Below the pieces are notes generated by a model. It was not told where the DNA came from and made no database searches. It saw only the letters and a list, made by a program, of their open reading frames with translations. The translations under genes and the position numbers were made by a program. Source: JAJTZA01 sp041749815 (GTDB lineage Bacteria; Verrucomicrobiota; Verrucomicrobiia; Chthoniobacterales; Terrimicrobiaceae). Taken from it: a stretch of 6,290 nucleotides of DNA. Below are positions 1-6,290 of this stretch, in pieces (position 1 is the first letter of the stretch; every line of letters starts with the position of its first letter). The DNA is taken from positions 1 to 6,290 of the forward strand of contig JBGTAR010000185.1 of NCBI GenBank assembly GCA_041749815.1, in the 5' to 3' direction.

Positions 1-178
1 TGGTTTCAACAGTCACCGTCACGGTGCCTGACACTGGCTCCGGTTGGGGGATGCCATCCTTGAGAGCCCGCGTGTAGGGACCATTCACCTTTTGAGGAGA
101 ATAGAGGTCACGACGATTTTCCAAGGTCGTGCAGGAGGACAAGACAGCAACGATACCAAAAGCGAGGAGGATTTTCAC
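1..178 (-). CDS. Small lipoprotein, N-terminal part (3' end beyond window)
   Basis: This is the first 59 codons of a gene that runs off the left edge. It starts with GTG at 178-176. The frame is closed by a stop seven codons upstream and no other start codon lies between, so GTG is the only reasonable start. The product begins MKILLAFGIVAVLSSC: a lysine, a short hydrophobic segment (residues 3-13) and a lipobox LSSC with the lipidated cysteine at residue 16. This is a type II (lipoprotein) signal peptide. The mature part begins TTLENRRDLYSP and continues with a polar stretch rich in Thr and Val near the edge (residues 50-58). No domain is recognised. The gene follows the glycosyltransferase by 32 bases on the same strand and is probably the third gene of the glmS unit. 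No Shine-Dalgarno sequence is visible. Envelope location is well supported by the signal; function is unknown. Confidence 0.75.
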   Translation of the reverse strand, partial: MKILLAFGIVAVLSSCTTLENRRDLYSPQKVNGPYTRALKDGIPQPEPVSGTVTVTVET

Positions 179-210
179 CGGGCCATCTAAGCGTGGTCAT
201 CAGGGGGCTG

Positions 211-1191
211 TCAATCGCCCAAAACGGAAAGTCGGAAAATTGCTGAGATGACCTGCTCGGAAGAGATCTCTGACATTGGACCGCCTTTTTGGTCTGGGGT
301 GAAGGGCAGGGTCGTGTGGGGGCGGATAACAATGGCGCGGGTGTGTCGGGGACGCCAGTGGTAGGGATTGGTGGGACCAAAAAGCGCAATGGTCGGGGTT
401 CTGACTGCATCGGCGAGATGCATGGCGGCCGTGTCCACGCCACAAAAAAGGGAAGCCCCCTGAATCACGGCCGCGAGTTCCGGGAGGCCGGTTTTTCCTG
501 AGAGGTCTTGAACGACAACGTTGTCAGGGAGGGCTTTGCGAATGGAGGCGAGGTGGGACATCTCCGCTGGGTCGGTTGAACCGGTGAGGACGATCTGCAA
601 ATGATGGTTTTCCGAAAGGGATGCAGCCACCTCGGCCCAGCGCGCGGGCAGCCAATATTTTTCAGGGCGGGCCGTGCCCGCATGGATCACGGCGTAGGAT
701 TCTTGGGGCACGACGGCCGAAGCGGAGGCAATGACGCTTTGCGGCAGTTCCAACATGAGTGGTTCATTGTCACGTTGGATTCCCAAAACCCCCAGCAGGT
801 CCGTGTAATGGTCGGCGGTGTGACGGTTTCTGACCGAAGAATCCACGAAATGGGTGTAGGCAATCCGGTGGGGAAATTTCTTTTGAAATCGGGAAAAGGT
901 GGCCTGGATCCTGGTGCGCGAGAGTGTTGTGATTAGCAGGGATCGATCGGTGCCCGTGAAATCGAGGCAGACGTCATGCCCCGACACGGCCACCTTCCAA
1001 AACCCCTTCTGGCCTCTCGCGAAAGCACGAACCCCTGGAATGGCAGGCAAAATTCCCGCGCAGGATTTTTCGGTGAGCAGGGTTATTTCGGCAGCAGGAA
1101 AACGTTCCCTCAAAACCGCAAGAGCTGGTGTCGTCAAAAGAAGATCACCGATCCGCTTGAGCTGAAGCACCAAGATCCTGTTGGGCTCCAT
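211..1191 (-). CDS. Glycosyltransferase family 9 protein, probable LPS core heptosyltransferase (RfaQ/WaaQ-like)
   Basis: The 326-residue product has the layout of the ADP-heptose:LPS heptosyltransferase family (GT9, GT-B fold), a normal length for the family. Visible family signatures are RIGDLLLTTPAL at residues 13-24 (N-terminal loop of the acceptor domain), DFTGTDRS at 77-84, HAGTARPEKYW at 170-180 (start of the donor-binding half), DLSGKTGLPEL at 229-239, GVDTAAMHLA at 251-260 and ALFGPTNPYHW at 269-279. The DxTGxDRS and RIGD motifs are most like the RfaQ/heptosyltransferase III branch. Such enzymes act at the cytoplasmic face of the inner membrane and add heptose to the LPS core. The exact donor and acceptor cannot be read from sequence, so no symbol is given. 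The ATG at 1191 lies two bases after the glmS stop. GGAG, at the end of glmS five bases before this ATG, can serve as ribosome binding site, so translation is probably coupled to glmS. Confidence 0.88.
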   Translation of the reverse strand: MEPNRILVLQLKRIGDLLLTTPALAVLRERFPAAEITLLTEKSCAGILPAIPGVRAFARGQKGFWKVAVSGHDVCLDFTGTDRSLLITTLSRTRIQATFSRFQKKFPHRIAYTHFVDSSVRNRHTADHYTDLLGVLGIQRDNEPLMLELPQSVIASASAVVPQESYAVIHAGTARPEKYWLPARWAEVAASLSENHHLQIVLTGSTDPAEMSHLASIRKALPDNVVVQDLSGKTGLPELAAVIQGASLFCGVDTAAMHLADAVRTPTIALFGPTNPYHWRPRHTRAIVIRPHTTLPFTPDQKGGPMSEISSEQVISAIFRLSVLGD

Positions 1192-1193
1192 TT

Positions 1194-3041
1194 CTACTCC
1201 ACCGTCACGCTTTTGGCGAGGTTGCGAGGTTTGTCCACATCACAACCGAGGGTCACTGCGATATGATACGCGAAGAGCTGAAGGGGGATGACGCTCAGGA
1301 TTGGTGTCAGATAATCAGGAGCCTTCGGAATAAAAATCGTGTCATCGGCCAGTTGGGCAAGGTGTTCGTCCCCCTCGGTTCCGACAGCGATCACCGGGCC
1401 TTTGCGGGCTTTGACTTCCTCGATGTTGCTGAGGTTTTTTTCGCGAACGGCATCATCAGGCGCGATGAAGACCGAAGGGGTTTCTTCGTTCACAAGGGCG
1501 ATGACACCATGTTTGAGTTCTGCGCTGGGGTAACCGGAAGCGGCAATATAACTGATTTCCTTGAGCTTGAGCGCGGCTTCGAGGGCGATCGGGTAGTTCG
1601 CCTGGCGGCCCATGAAAAGAAAGTTGGAACTTTTTGCGTATTTCCGGGCGATGGAAGCAATGTGTGCCTCCTGCTCAAGGATCTTTGCAATTTTGTCAGG
1701 GAGGGCCTCCATTTCGCGTAAGATCTGCATTCCCTCGGCAAAAGAGAGATAGCGAATGCGCCCAAGTAAGAGTGCCAGGATGGTGAGGATGGTGAGTTGG
1801 GAGGTGAAGGACTTGGTGGCGGCCACTCCGATTTCCGGCCCGGCATGCATGTAGGCTCCACCATCGCTCTCCCGGGCAATCGTGCTGGCGACATTGTTGC
1901 AGATGCCGAGGGTGCGGTGGCCTTTGCGTTGGCTTTCCCGCAGGGCGGCAAGCGTGTCGGCGGTTTCTCCACTCTGACTGATCACAAACACCAGCGTGTC
2001 ACGCGTGGTTGGCAGGTTGCGGTAACGCAATTCGCTCGCGAACTCGCATTCCACTGGCAGACGGGCTAGCGACTCGATCAGATATTCCCCAACCATCGCC
2101 GCGTGGAAGGCTGTTCCGCAGCCGCTAAGGACAATCCGTTCCACCGAGCGGAGGTCGGCATTGGTCATTTCCAATCCACCCAGCTTTGCGGTGGCTTCTT
2201 CCAGCGAGAGCCTTCCGCGCATGGCATCACGGACCGTGTTTGGCTGCTCGAAGATCTCCTTGAGCATGAAGTGGGCGTATTTGCCTTTGTCAACATCCTC
2301 CGCCGTGTATTCGACCTTGCTGACTTGGTAGCTGGCATCCGACCCCGCCAATGTGGAAATATCAAACCCCTCCTCGGTGAGTGCCACAATTTCGTAGTCA
2401 TTGAGGTACACCGCCTCGCGGGTGTGGGCCACGATGGCGCTCACATCACTGGCCAAAAAATGCTCCCCGCGTCCGACACCCATCACAAGCGGGCTGCCCC
2501 GACGCGCTCCGACCAACACACCCGGCACATCCTCATGGATCGCTGCGATTCCGTAGGTTCCGATGACCTGCTTGAGAGCGTGACGCACAGCTTCCACCAG
2601 AGCGTCAGCGGTTTTTGCGGAGGACACATCGAAGGCCTCTCCGATCAAATGAGCAAGGACCTCGGTGTCTGTTTGAGAGTGGAATTCATGACCCCGCTCG
2701 CGAAGAGCTTCGCGCAGGACCTGGTAGTTTTCGATAACCCCATTATGAACCAGCGCCAGTTTGCCGGAGGCATCAAAGTGAGGGTGCGCATTTTCATGGG
2801 TCACACTGCCATGGGTGGCCCAGCGGGTATGGGAAATTCCGAGCCTTCCATGGGCCGGGGATTCAGCCACCACATGGGAGAGGTTTGCGATGCGCCCGAC
2901 GGCCTTGCGAATCTGCATGCCATCGCCATTCAGGATGGCAACCCCCGCAGAGTCATATCCCCGATATTCCAGTCGCCGAAGCCCATCCAGCAGGATGGGA
3001 GAACACTCGGCCTTGCCCACATAACCAACAATTCCACACAT
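1194..3041 (-). CDS. glmS: Glutamine--fructose-6-phosphate aminotransferase (isomerizing)
   Basis: GlmS converts fructose-6-phosphate and glutamine to glucosamine-6-phosphate and glutamate in the cytoplasm, the first step towards UDP-GlcNAc for peptidoglycan and lipid A. The product is 615 residues, close to the 609 of E. coli GlmS. The start is set at the ATG at 3041 because the next residue must be the catalytic cysteine (MCGIVGYVGK; Cys2, exposed when Met is removed). An in-frame TTG at 3095 would bury that nucleophile under 18 extra residues. The glutaminase domain (about 1-220) shows RLEYRGYDSAG (24-34), HTRWATHG (71-78), HNGVIENY (99-106) and SQTDTEV (122-128). The first sugar-isomerase domain shows SGCGTAFHA (306-314), ISQSGETADT (354-363) and the GVAATKSFTSQL segment (405-416). 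The second shows ALEAALKLKEISYI (486-499) and AELKHG (507-512). The C-terminus DKPRNLAKSVTVE is the classic family ending. It is divergent from glgC and first in its unit. No Shine-Dalgarno is visible before the ATG. Confidence 0.98.
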   Translation of the reverse strand: MCGIVGYVGKAECSPILLDGLRRLEYRGYDSAGVAILNGDGMQIRKAVGRIANLSHVVAESPAHGRLGISHTRWATHGSVTHENAHPHFDASGKLALVHNGVIENYQVLREALRERGHEFHSQTDTEVLAHLIGEAFDVSSAKTADALVEAVRHALKQVIGTYGIAAIHEDVPGVLVGARRGSPLVMGVGRGEHFLASDVSAIVAHTREAVYLNDYEIVALTEEGFDISTLAGSDASYQVSKVEYTAEDVDKGKYAHFMLKEIFEQPNTVRDAMRGRLSLEEATAKLGGLEMTNADLRSVERIVLSGCGTAFHAAMVGEYLIESLARLPVECEFASELRYRNLPTTRDTLVFVISQSGETADTLAALRESQRKGHRTLGICNNVASTIARESDGGAYMHAGPEIGVAATKSFTSQLTILTILALLLGRIRYLSFAEGMQILREMEALPDKIAKILEQEAHIASIARKYAKSSNFLFMGRQANYPIALEAALKLKEISYIAASGYPSAELKHGVIALVNEETPSVFIAPDDAVREKNLSNIEEVKARKGPVIAVGTEGDEHLAQLADDTIFIPKAPDYLTPILSVIPLQLFAYHIAVTLGCDVDKPRNLAKSVTVE

Positions 3042-3107
3042 AAGTTTTTGAAGCGTGACAAGCCGCCGCTCCGCAATCAAGCTGCATCTGTGCAATCCCT
3101 CCCTCTT
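3042..3107. promoter_or_regulatory. Divergent intergenic gap between glmS and glgC
   Basis: These 66 bases separate the glmS ATG (minus) from the glgC ATG (plus), so promoters for both operons must lie here or overlap the opposite gene's 5' end. I could not find a convincing -35/-10 pair on either strand. Neither start is preceded by a Shine-Dalgarno sequence; the bases just before glgC are pyrimidine-rich (CCCTCCCTCTT). Read on the minus strand, that tract is GA-rich (GAGGGAGGG) and looks like a ribosome binding site. It lies more than 50 bases from the true glmS start and directly abuts a TTG that is ruled out by the cysteine requirement. The regulatory role is inferred from position only. 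Confidence 0.45.
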
Positions 3108-4385
3108 ATGTTACCCATTGACCGAACATTGGCGATCATCATGGGCGGTGGTGCAGGATCGCGTCTCTACCCCCTCACCAAGGAGCGAGCCAAGCCTGCC
3201 GTGCCGCTTGGTGGTAAATACCGGCTGGTTGATATTCCAATCAGCAACTGCCTCAACTCACAAATCCGGGGCATTTATGTGCTCACGCAGTTTAACAGCA
3301 CCTCCCTGCACCGCCACATCAACGCGAGCTACAAATTTGACAATTTCAGCACGAGTTTTGTTGAGATCCTGGCCGCCCAGCAGACCCCGGATGGAGCGCA
3401 ATGGTATCAGGGCACGGCCGATGCCGTCCGTCAGAACCTTCGATACTTCCTGGAGCGTCCCTACGATTATTTCATCATCCTGAGTGGTGACCAACTTTAC
3501 CGCATGGACTACCGCCAGGTCCTCCATCAACACGTCGAAAATGATGCCGACTTGACGATTGCCACCATCCCCGTGAGCCGGGAAGCAGCGTCTGGTTTTG
3601 GAATCATGGAGACCGACGCCAATCGCCGCATCGTGCGGTTCGTCGAGAAACCAAAAGACGAGGAGCAACTCGACAGCCTGCGCATCCCAAAGGACCTCCT
3701 CACTCAAATCGGCCACCCACCGGATGCTGACCTCTACCAAGCCTCGATGGGGATTTATATCTTCAAGCGTCATGTGCTCGAGGAATGCCTGGACAATGAC
3801 TTTGTGGATTTTGGCAAAAACATCATCCCTGGCGCCATCGGTCGCTACAAAGTGTTATCGTATATTTTCCAGGGATATTGGGAGGACATTGGAACAATTC
3901 GCGCTTTTTTTGAAGCCAGCCTGAACCTCACAGAACCCAACCCGCCCTACAGCTTCTATGAGCCCGGAGCTCCCATCTACACCCATCCGAGGTTCTTGCC
4001 AGCCAGCGTCATTCGTTCCGCAAAAATTGATCGAGCCATCATCGCCGATGGCTGCCTGATTGATTCCTCCACGCTGGAACGCTGCCTGATTGGTCTTCGA
4101 TCAGTGATTCAGCCCGGGAGCACCCTAAAAAATGTGGTGATGATGGGATCGGATTTTTATGAATCCGAGATGCAGGAAAACCCTGAGGGCATCCCAGCGA
4201 TTGGGATTGGCAAGGATTGCCACATCGAAAATGCCATCATCGATAAAAACGCGCGAATTGGCGATCGGGTGGTGATTTCCCCCCATGGAAAGTCCCCGGA
4301 TCTGCAGGGCGATGGATTTTATGTGAGGGACGGATTGGTGGTTATTGAGAAAAACAGTGTGATTCCTGCAGGAACTTGGATATAG
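3108..4385 (+). CDS. glgC: Glucose-1-phosphate adenylyltransferase (ADP-glucose pyrophosphorylase)
   Basis: GlgC makes ADP-glucose from glucose-1-phosphate and ATP in the cytoplasm, the committed step of bacterial glycogen synthesis. The 425-residue product has the nucleotidyltransferase domain first: GGGAGSRLYPLT (13-24, ATP loop), RAKPAVPLGGKYR (27-39), QGTADAVRQN (101-110), SGDQLYRMDY (126-135; Asp128 matches E. coli catalytic Asp142), FVEKP (178-182; Lys181 matches the glucose-1-phosphate lysine, E. coli Lys195) and YWEDIGTIRAFFEA (257-270). A left-handed beta-helix domain follows from about residue 300. The wording is much closer to cyanobacterial and plant enzymes than to E. coli. In the C-terminal part IIDKNARIG (Lys380) and VVIEKNSVI (Lys415) align with the 3-phosphoglycerate-binding lysines of those enzymes. 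The ATG at 3108 gives the usual short N-terminus before the TLAIIMGGG strand. The frame stays open far upstream, but there it is antisense to glmS. No Shine-Dalgarno is visible. The next gene starts 16 bases after the stop. Confidence 0.97.
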   Translation: MLPIDRTLAIIMGGGAGSRLYPLTKERAKPAVPLGGKYRLVDIPISNCLNSQIRGIYVLTQFNSTSLHRHINASYKFDNFSTSFVEILAAQQTPDGAQWYQGTADAVRQNLRYFLERPYDYFIILSGDQLYRMDYRQVLHQHVENDADLTIATIPVSREAASGFGIMETDANRRIVRFVEKPKDEEQLDSLRIPKDLLTQIGHPPDADLYQASMGIYIFKRHVLEECLDNDFVDFGKNIIPGAIGRYKVLSYIFQGYWEDIGTIRAFFEASLNLTEPNPPYSFYEPGAPIYTHPRFLPASVIRSAKIDRAIIADGCLIDSSTLERCLIGLRSVIQPGSTLKNVVMMGSDFYESEMQENPEGIPAIGIGKDCHIENAIIDKNARIGDRVVISPHGKSPDLQGDGFYVRDGLVVIEKNSVIPAGTWI

Positions 4386-4401
4386 GCTTCGGGTTTGATT
4401 T

Positions 4402-4983
4402 ATGGGAACCACAACACGCGCCTTGATTGTCATCGCAACCCTCGCCTTGCTGGCGGGTTGCAACTTTGAACACCCGCTGACCAGTCATCCGTCCAAGGAC
4501 CTCAATTCCTGGTTGCTGGGCGTTTGGGAATACAAGGACGCCAAAGGCATTATCCACAAAGCCACCGTCAGTCCCAAAACCGGAGACCGTTACTGGGTGA
4601 ACGTGCAAAAACTGGGAACAAAAAAATCCCTGACCAAAGTGTATGTTTTTGAGGCGTGGATTTCACGGGTCGGGAACTCGAGTTTTCTGACCCTGCAGGC
4701 TTTGGAGACCCCCGGAGATATTCCCACGAACAGCTATTCGTTTGTGCATTTTCAAGTCCTTGATCAAAATCATGTGCGGATCCGGATCCCCCAACTTGGT
4801 TCCGATCCTTCGGCGAGCAGTTACCAATTAAGAAAAGAAATCCGGTTCAGGCTGAAAGATGGGTCATTGTATGCCGATGCGGGATCGGATTGGGCACGGA
4901 TTTCGGAAGTCTACTGGTCCACGGGGGATGAGCCCCAACCGTTCCAGCCCCTTCGTTATCCTCCACAAAGGATCAAGGAATAA
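4402..4983 (+). CDS. Putative lipoprotein of unknown function
   Basis: The 193-residue product starts with a clear lipoprotein signal: polar MGTTTR, a hydrophobic run at residues 7-18, and lipobox LAGC with the lipidated cysteine at residue 20. Residue 21 is Asn, not the Asp linked to inner-membrane retention in enterics, so outer-membrane sorting is possible. The mature part opens with SWLLGVWEYKDAKG (36-49). This is an LxGxWxxxD-type opening seen in small beta-barrel and lipocalin-like secreted proteins. Alternating hydrophobic and charged segments follow (RYWVNVQKL 63-71, VYVFEAWI 80-87, YSFVHFQVL 112-120, HVRIRI 124-129, EIRFRLKDGSLYAD 146-159), which suggests an all-beta fold. That fold is inference; I do not recognise a named family. 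The gene lies 16 bases after glgC and 45 bases before lnt on the same strand, and no Shine-Dalgarno precedes its ATG. It may be an envelope protein co-expressed with the enzyme that acylates it. Confidence 0.85.
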   Translation: MGTTTRALIVIATLALLAGCNFEHPLTSHPSKDLNSWLLGVWEYKDAKGIIHKATVSPKTGDRYWVNVQKLGTKKSLTKVYVFEAWISRVGNSSFLTLQALETPGDIPTNSYSFVHFQVLDQNHVRIRIPQLGSDPSASSYQLRKEIRFRLKDGSLYADAGSDWARISEVYWSTGDEPQPFQPLRYPPQRIKE

Positions 4984-5025
4984 TCCCTTGCTGCTGAACG
5001 AAGCCCGCTCCAAACAAATCCCTTG
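4982..5025 (+). repeat. 9-bp direct repeat in the lipoprotein-lnt spacer
   Basis: AATCCCTTG occurs exactly at 4982-4990 and again at 5017-5025, with starts 35 bases apart. The first copy overlaps the stop codon of the lipoprotein gene and the second carries the candidate TTG start of lnt. The match ends at nine bases on both sides. It may be chance or a small duplication; no function can be assigned. Confidence 0.4.
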
Positions 5026-5028
5026 GCA

Positions 5029-6290
5029 GTGAATTTTCAAAAGGCCTGGCCATGGGGAGCCGCAGTCCTCTCCGGGCTGCTTCTGGCATTGTGTTTTGCG
5101 CCCTTTGGCTTGGGCTCCCTCGTCTGGGTGGCCCTCACCCCACTGATTGCCGCGGTTTGGTTTTCCGAACCGCCCGCCCGTCATCGGAGCCTTCGATTGT
5201 TTTTCCTCGGGTATGTCTGCGGGCTGGGATATTTTATTGGGAGCCTGCATTGGCTGTGGACTGTGACAATTCCCGGATGGTTGCTTCTTGGGGCTTTCCT
5301 GGCCATCTACCCCGCGATTTGGACGGTGTTTCTCGGGCTGGTGGCAAAACCAAGACCCCGCCCGAACGACGAGTTGCCAGTTTGGTTTCGCAGTCGCTCG
5401 AACCTTCTTGCTGCGGTCCTGGCAGCCAGTGCCTGGGTCGCTCTCGAGTGGGTGAGGGGAACCCTCTTCTCGGGGTTTGGTTGGAATGGCCTCGGCATTG
5501 CCTTGGTTGATAACCTGCCAATGATCCAATTTGCTGACATCACCGGCGTGGCTGGCGTCTCGTTTCTTTTGGTGATGGTTAACGTGGTGGCTGTGATCAC
5601 CGTCGCCCGATTGCGGATGGAGATTCTGCGCAAGAAGATGCGGGCTCATTACGATTTCAGCCTGACGGTTGTTCTTGTCGCTGCCGCATTTTCCTACGGG
5701 GCCCGCGTTCTTCTCACTCCGCCACCGGAATCTCAGGATCTGAGCTTTGGGGCGATTCAACCCAATGTGCCCATTTCAGAAAAACGAGACCCCGCCCAGG
5801 AGGATGAGATCCTTGCCCTGCATGCCCGTCTGTCAGAGTTTGTTTTTGCTCAACAACCCGACCTCCTTATCTGGCCCGAGGCAGCAACCCCCCAACCGCT
5901 TTTTCTGAATCAAAAAACGTGGGAGGCCGTTCGTGGCGTTGCGGAACGTCATGATGGGGATTTCCTTCTTGGCACAGTACACTACGAAGAACGCGGGGAT
6001 TTTAACTCAGCTGTTTTGCTGACCAATCATGGAACGGATGCGCAGATTTATCACAAGATGCACCTCGTTCCTTTCGGCGAATACGTGCCCCTGCGGAAAA
6101 GTTTTCCCGTCTTTGCATGGATCGTTGGCGATCTTGTTCCGGAGGATTTTGATTTTGGCCCCACCGCTTCCGTCCTCCAGATGGCATCAAAACCCTTCAA
6201 AATCGGACCACTCATTTGTTTCGAGGACACGCTGGCATACCTGGCCCGGAAGTTTGCTCTGGGCGGAGCGCAGGCCTTTGTGACCGTCAC
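5029..6290 (+). CDS. lnt: Apolipoprotein N-acyltransferase (3' end beyond window)
   Basis: Lnt adds the third fatty acid to the N-terminal cysteine of lipoproteins at the periplasmic face of the inner membrane, the last step after Lgt and LspA. 420 codons are present and the gene runs off the right edge, probably missing about the last fifth. Hydrophobic membrane segments lie at roughly residues 11-24, 30-45, 55-80, 83-105, 125-141, 165-195 and 211-229. The carbon-nitrogen hydrolase domain starts at about 236 (LSFGAIQPN). The full catalytic triad is visible: Glu284 in WPEAA, Lys343 in YHKMHLVPFGEYVPL and Cys397 in ICFED, matching E. coli Glu267, Lys335 and Cys387. The linker motif ALEWVRG at 138-144 is also typical. 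The start is non-ATG: GTG at 5029, or TTG two codons earlier at 5023. The frame is closed upstream by the stop of the preceding lipoprotein, and the first in-frame ATG is far inside the protein. No Shine-Dalgarno is visible. Confidence 0.96.
   Translation, partial: MNFQKAWPWGAAVLSGLLLALCFAPFGLGSLVWVALTPLIAAVWFSEPPARHRSLRLFFLGYVCGLGYFIGSLHWLWTVTIPGWLLLGAFLAIYPAIWTVFLGLVAKPRPRPNDELPVWFRSRSNLLAAVLAASAWVALEWVRGTLFSGFGWNGLGIALVDNLPMIQFADITGVAGVSFLLVMVNVVAVITVARLRMEILRKKMRAHYDFSLTVVLVAAAFSYGARVLLTPPPESQDLSFGAIQPNVPISEKRDPAQEDEILALHARLSEFVFAQQPDLLIWPEAATPQPLFLNQKTWEAVRGVAERHDGDFLLGTVHYEERGDFNSAVLLTNHGTDAQIYHKMHLVPFGEYVPLRKSFPVFAWIVGDLVPEDFDFGPTASVLQMASKPFKIGPLICFEDTLAYLARKFALGGAQAFVTV

Noticed and set aside
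189..3057. Shared 7-mer CACGCTT (minus strand) 9-10 bases before both the left-edge lipoprotein and glmS starts
   Set aside because: A seven-base match at two sites is within chance, and it is absent before the other starts.
3042..3095. An 18-residue N-terminal extension of GlmS from a TTG at 3095, next to a GA-rich SD-like tract
   Set aside because: GlmS requires a free N-terminal cysteine after Met removal. The ATG at 3041 gives Met-Cys-Gly exactly, and the tract abuts the TTG too closely to work as a ribosome binding site.
3042..3107. glmS ribozyme/riboswitch in the glmS leader
   Set aside because: The gap is too short for the known ribozyme unless the leader runs deep into glgC, and I see none of its conserved pairing. 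It is mainly known from Firmicutes and relatives.
3258..3773. 171-codon minus-strand ORF
   Set aside because: It is antisense to the conserved catalytic part of glgC and has no motif of its own.
4778..4789. 12-base perfect palindrome GGATCCGGATCC
   Set aside because: It lies inside the lipoprotein coding region and encodes part of RIRI. Repeated CGG ATC codons explain it.
4974..4990. Possible hairpin CAAGG / CCTTG at the end of the lipoprotein gene as a terminator
   Set aside because: It has only five pairs with a seven-base loop and no following T-tract, and lnt follows on the same strand, so an intrinsic terminator is not supported.
4864..5760. 298-codon minus-strand ORF
   Set aside because: It lies opposite lnt, whose plus-strand reading gives membrane segments and the catalytic triad. 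The minus-strand protein is rich in Pro, Lys, Gln and Gly without any recognisable motif.

Overview
The window reads as an ordinary chromosomal segment of a Gram-negative bacterium with mid-range to slightly high GC content. It carries six protein-coding genes, two of them cut by the window edges. A lipopolysaccharide-type heptosyltransferase homologue, two lipoproteins and an apolipoprotein N-acyltransferase (Lnt) point to a cell with an outer membrane. The ADP-glucose pyrophosphorylase is of the cyanobacterial/plant-like type, and five of the six starts have no visible Shine-Dalgarno sequence. From these points and remembered family resemblance, my best guess is Verrucomicrobiota or a related PVC-group bacterium. 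This is inference; the sequence contains no rRNA or other marker that settles it.

Layout: two transcription units diverge from a 66-base gap at 3042-3107. Leftwards on the minus strand run glmS (3041-1194), a family 9 glycosyltransferase (1191-211) two bases after the glmS stop, and a small lipoprotein (178 to beyond position 1). Rightwards on the plus strand run glgC (3108-4385), a lipoprotein of unknown function (4402-4983) and lnt (5029 to beyond 6290). Gaps within each unit are 2 to 45 bases, which suggests two operons.

Working together: the leftward unit makes glucosamine-6-phosphate, the entry to peptidoglycan and lipid A amino sugars, and probably adds a sugar to the LPS core. The rightward unit makes ADP-glucose for glycogen and the acyltransferase that finishes lipoprotein maturation. 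glmS and glgC both draw on the hexose-phosphate pool, so the shared divergent gap sits between an envelope branch and a storage branch. The other genes concern the envelope.

I saw no mobile element, CRISPR array, RNA gene, phage gene or toxin/defence module, and nothing that looks like a new biological system. The points most worth a second look are the GlgC allosteric lysines, the unknown lipoprotein beside lnt, the non-ATG starts of lnt and the left-edge lipoprotein, and the long stop-free frame opposite glmS that runs into glgC.
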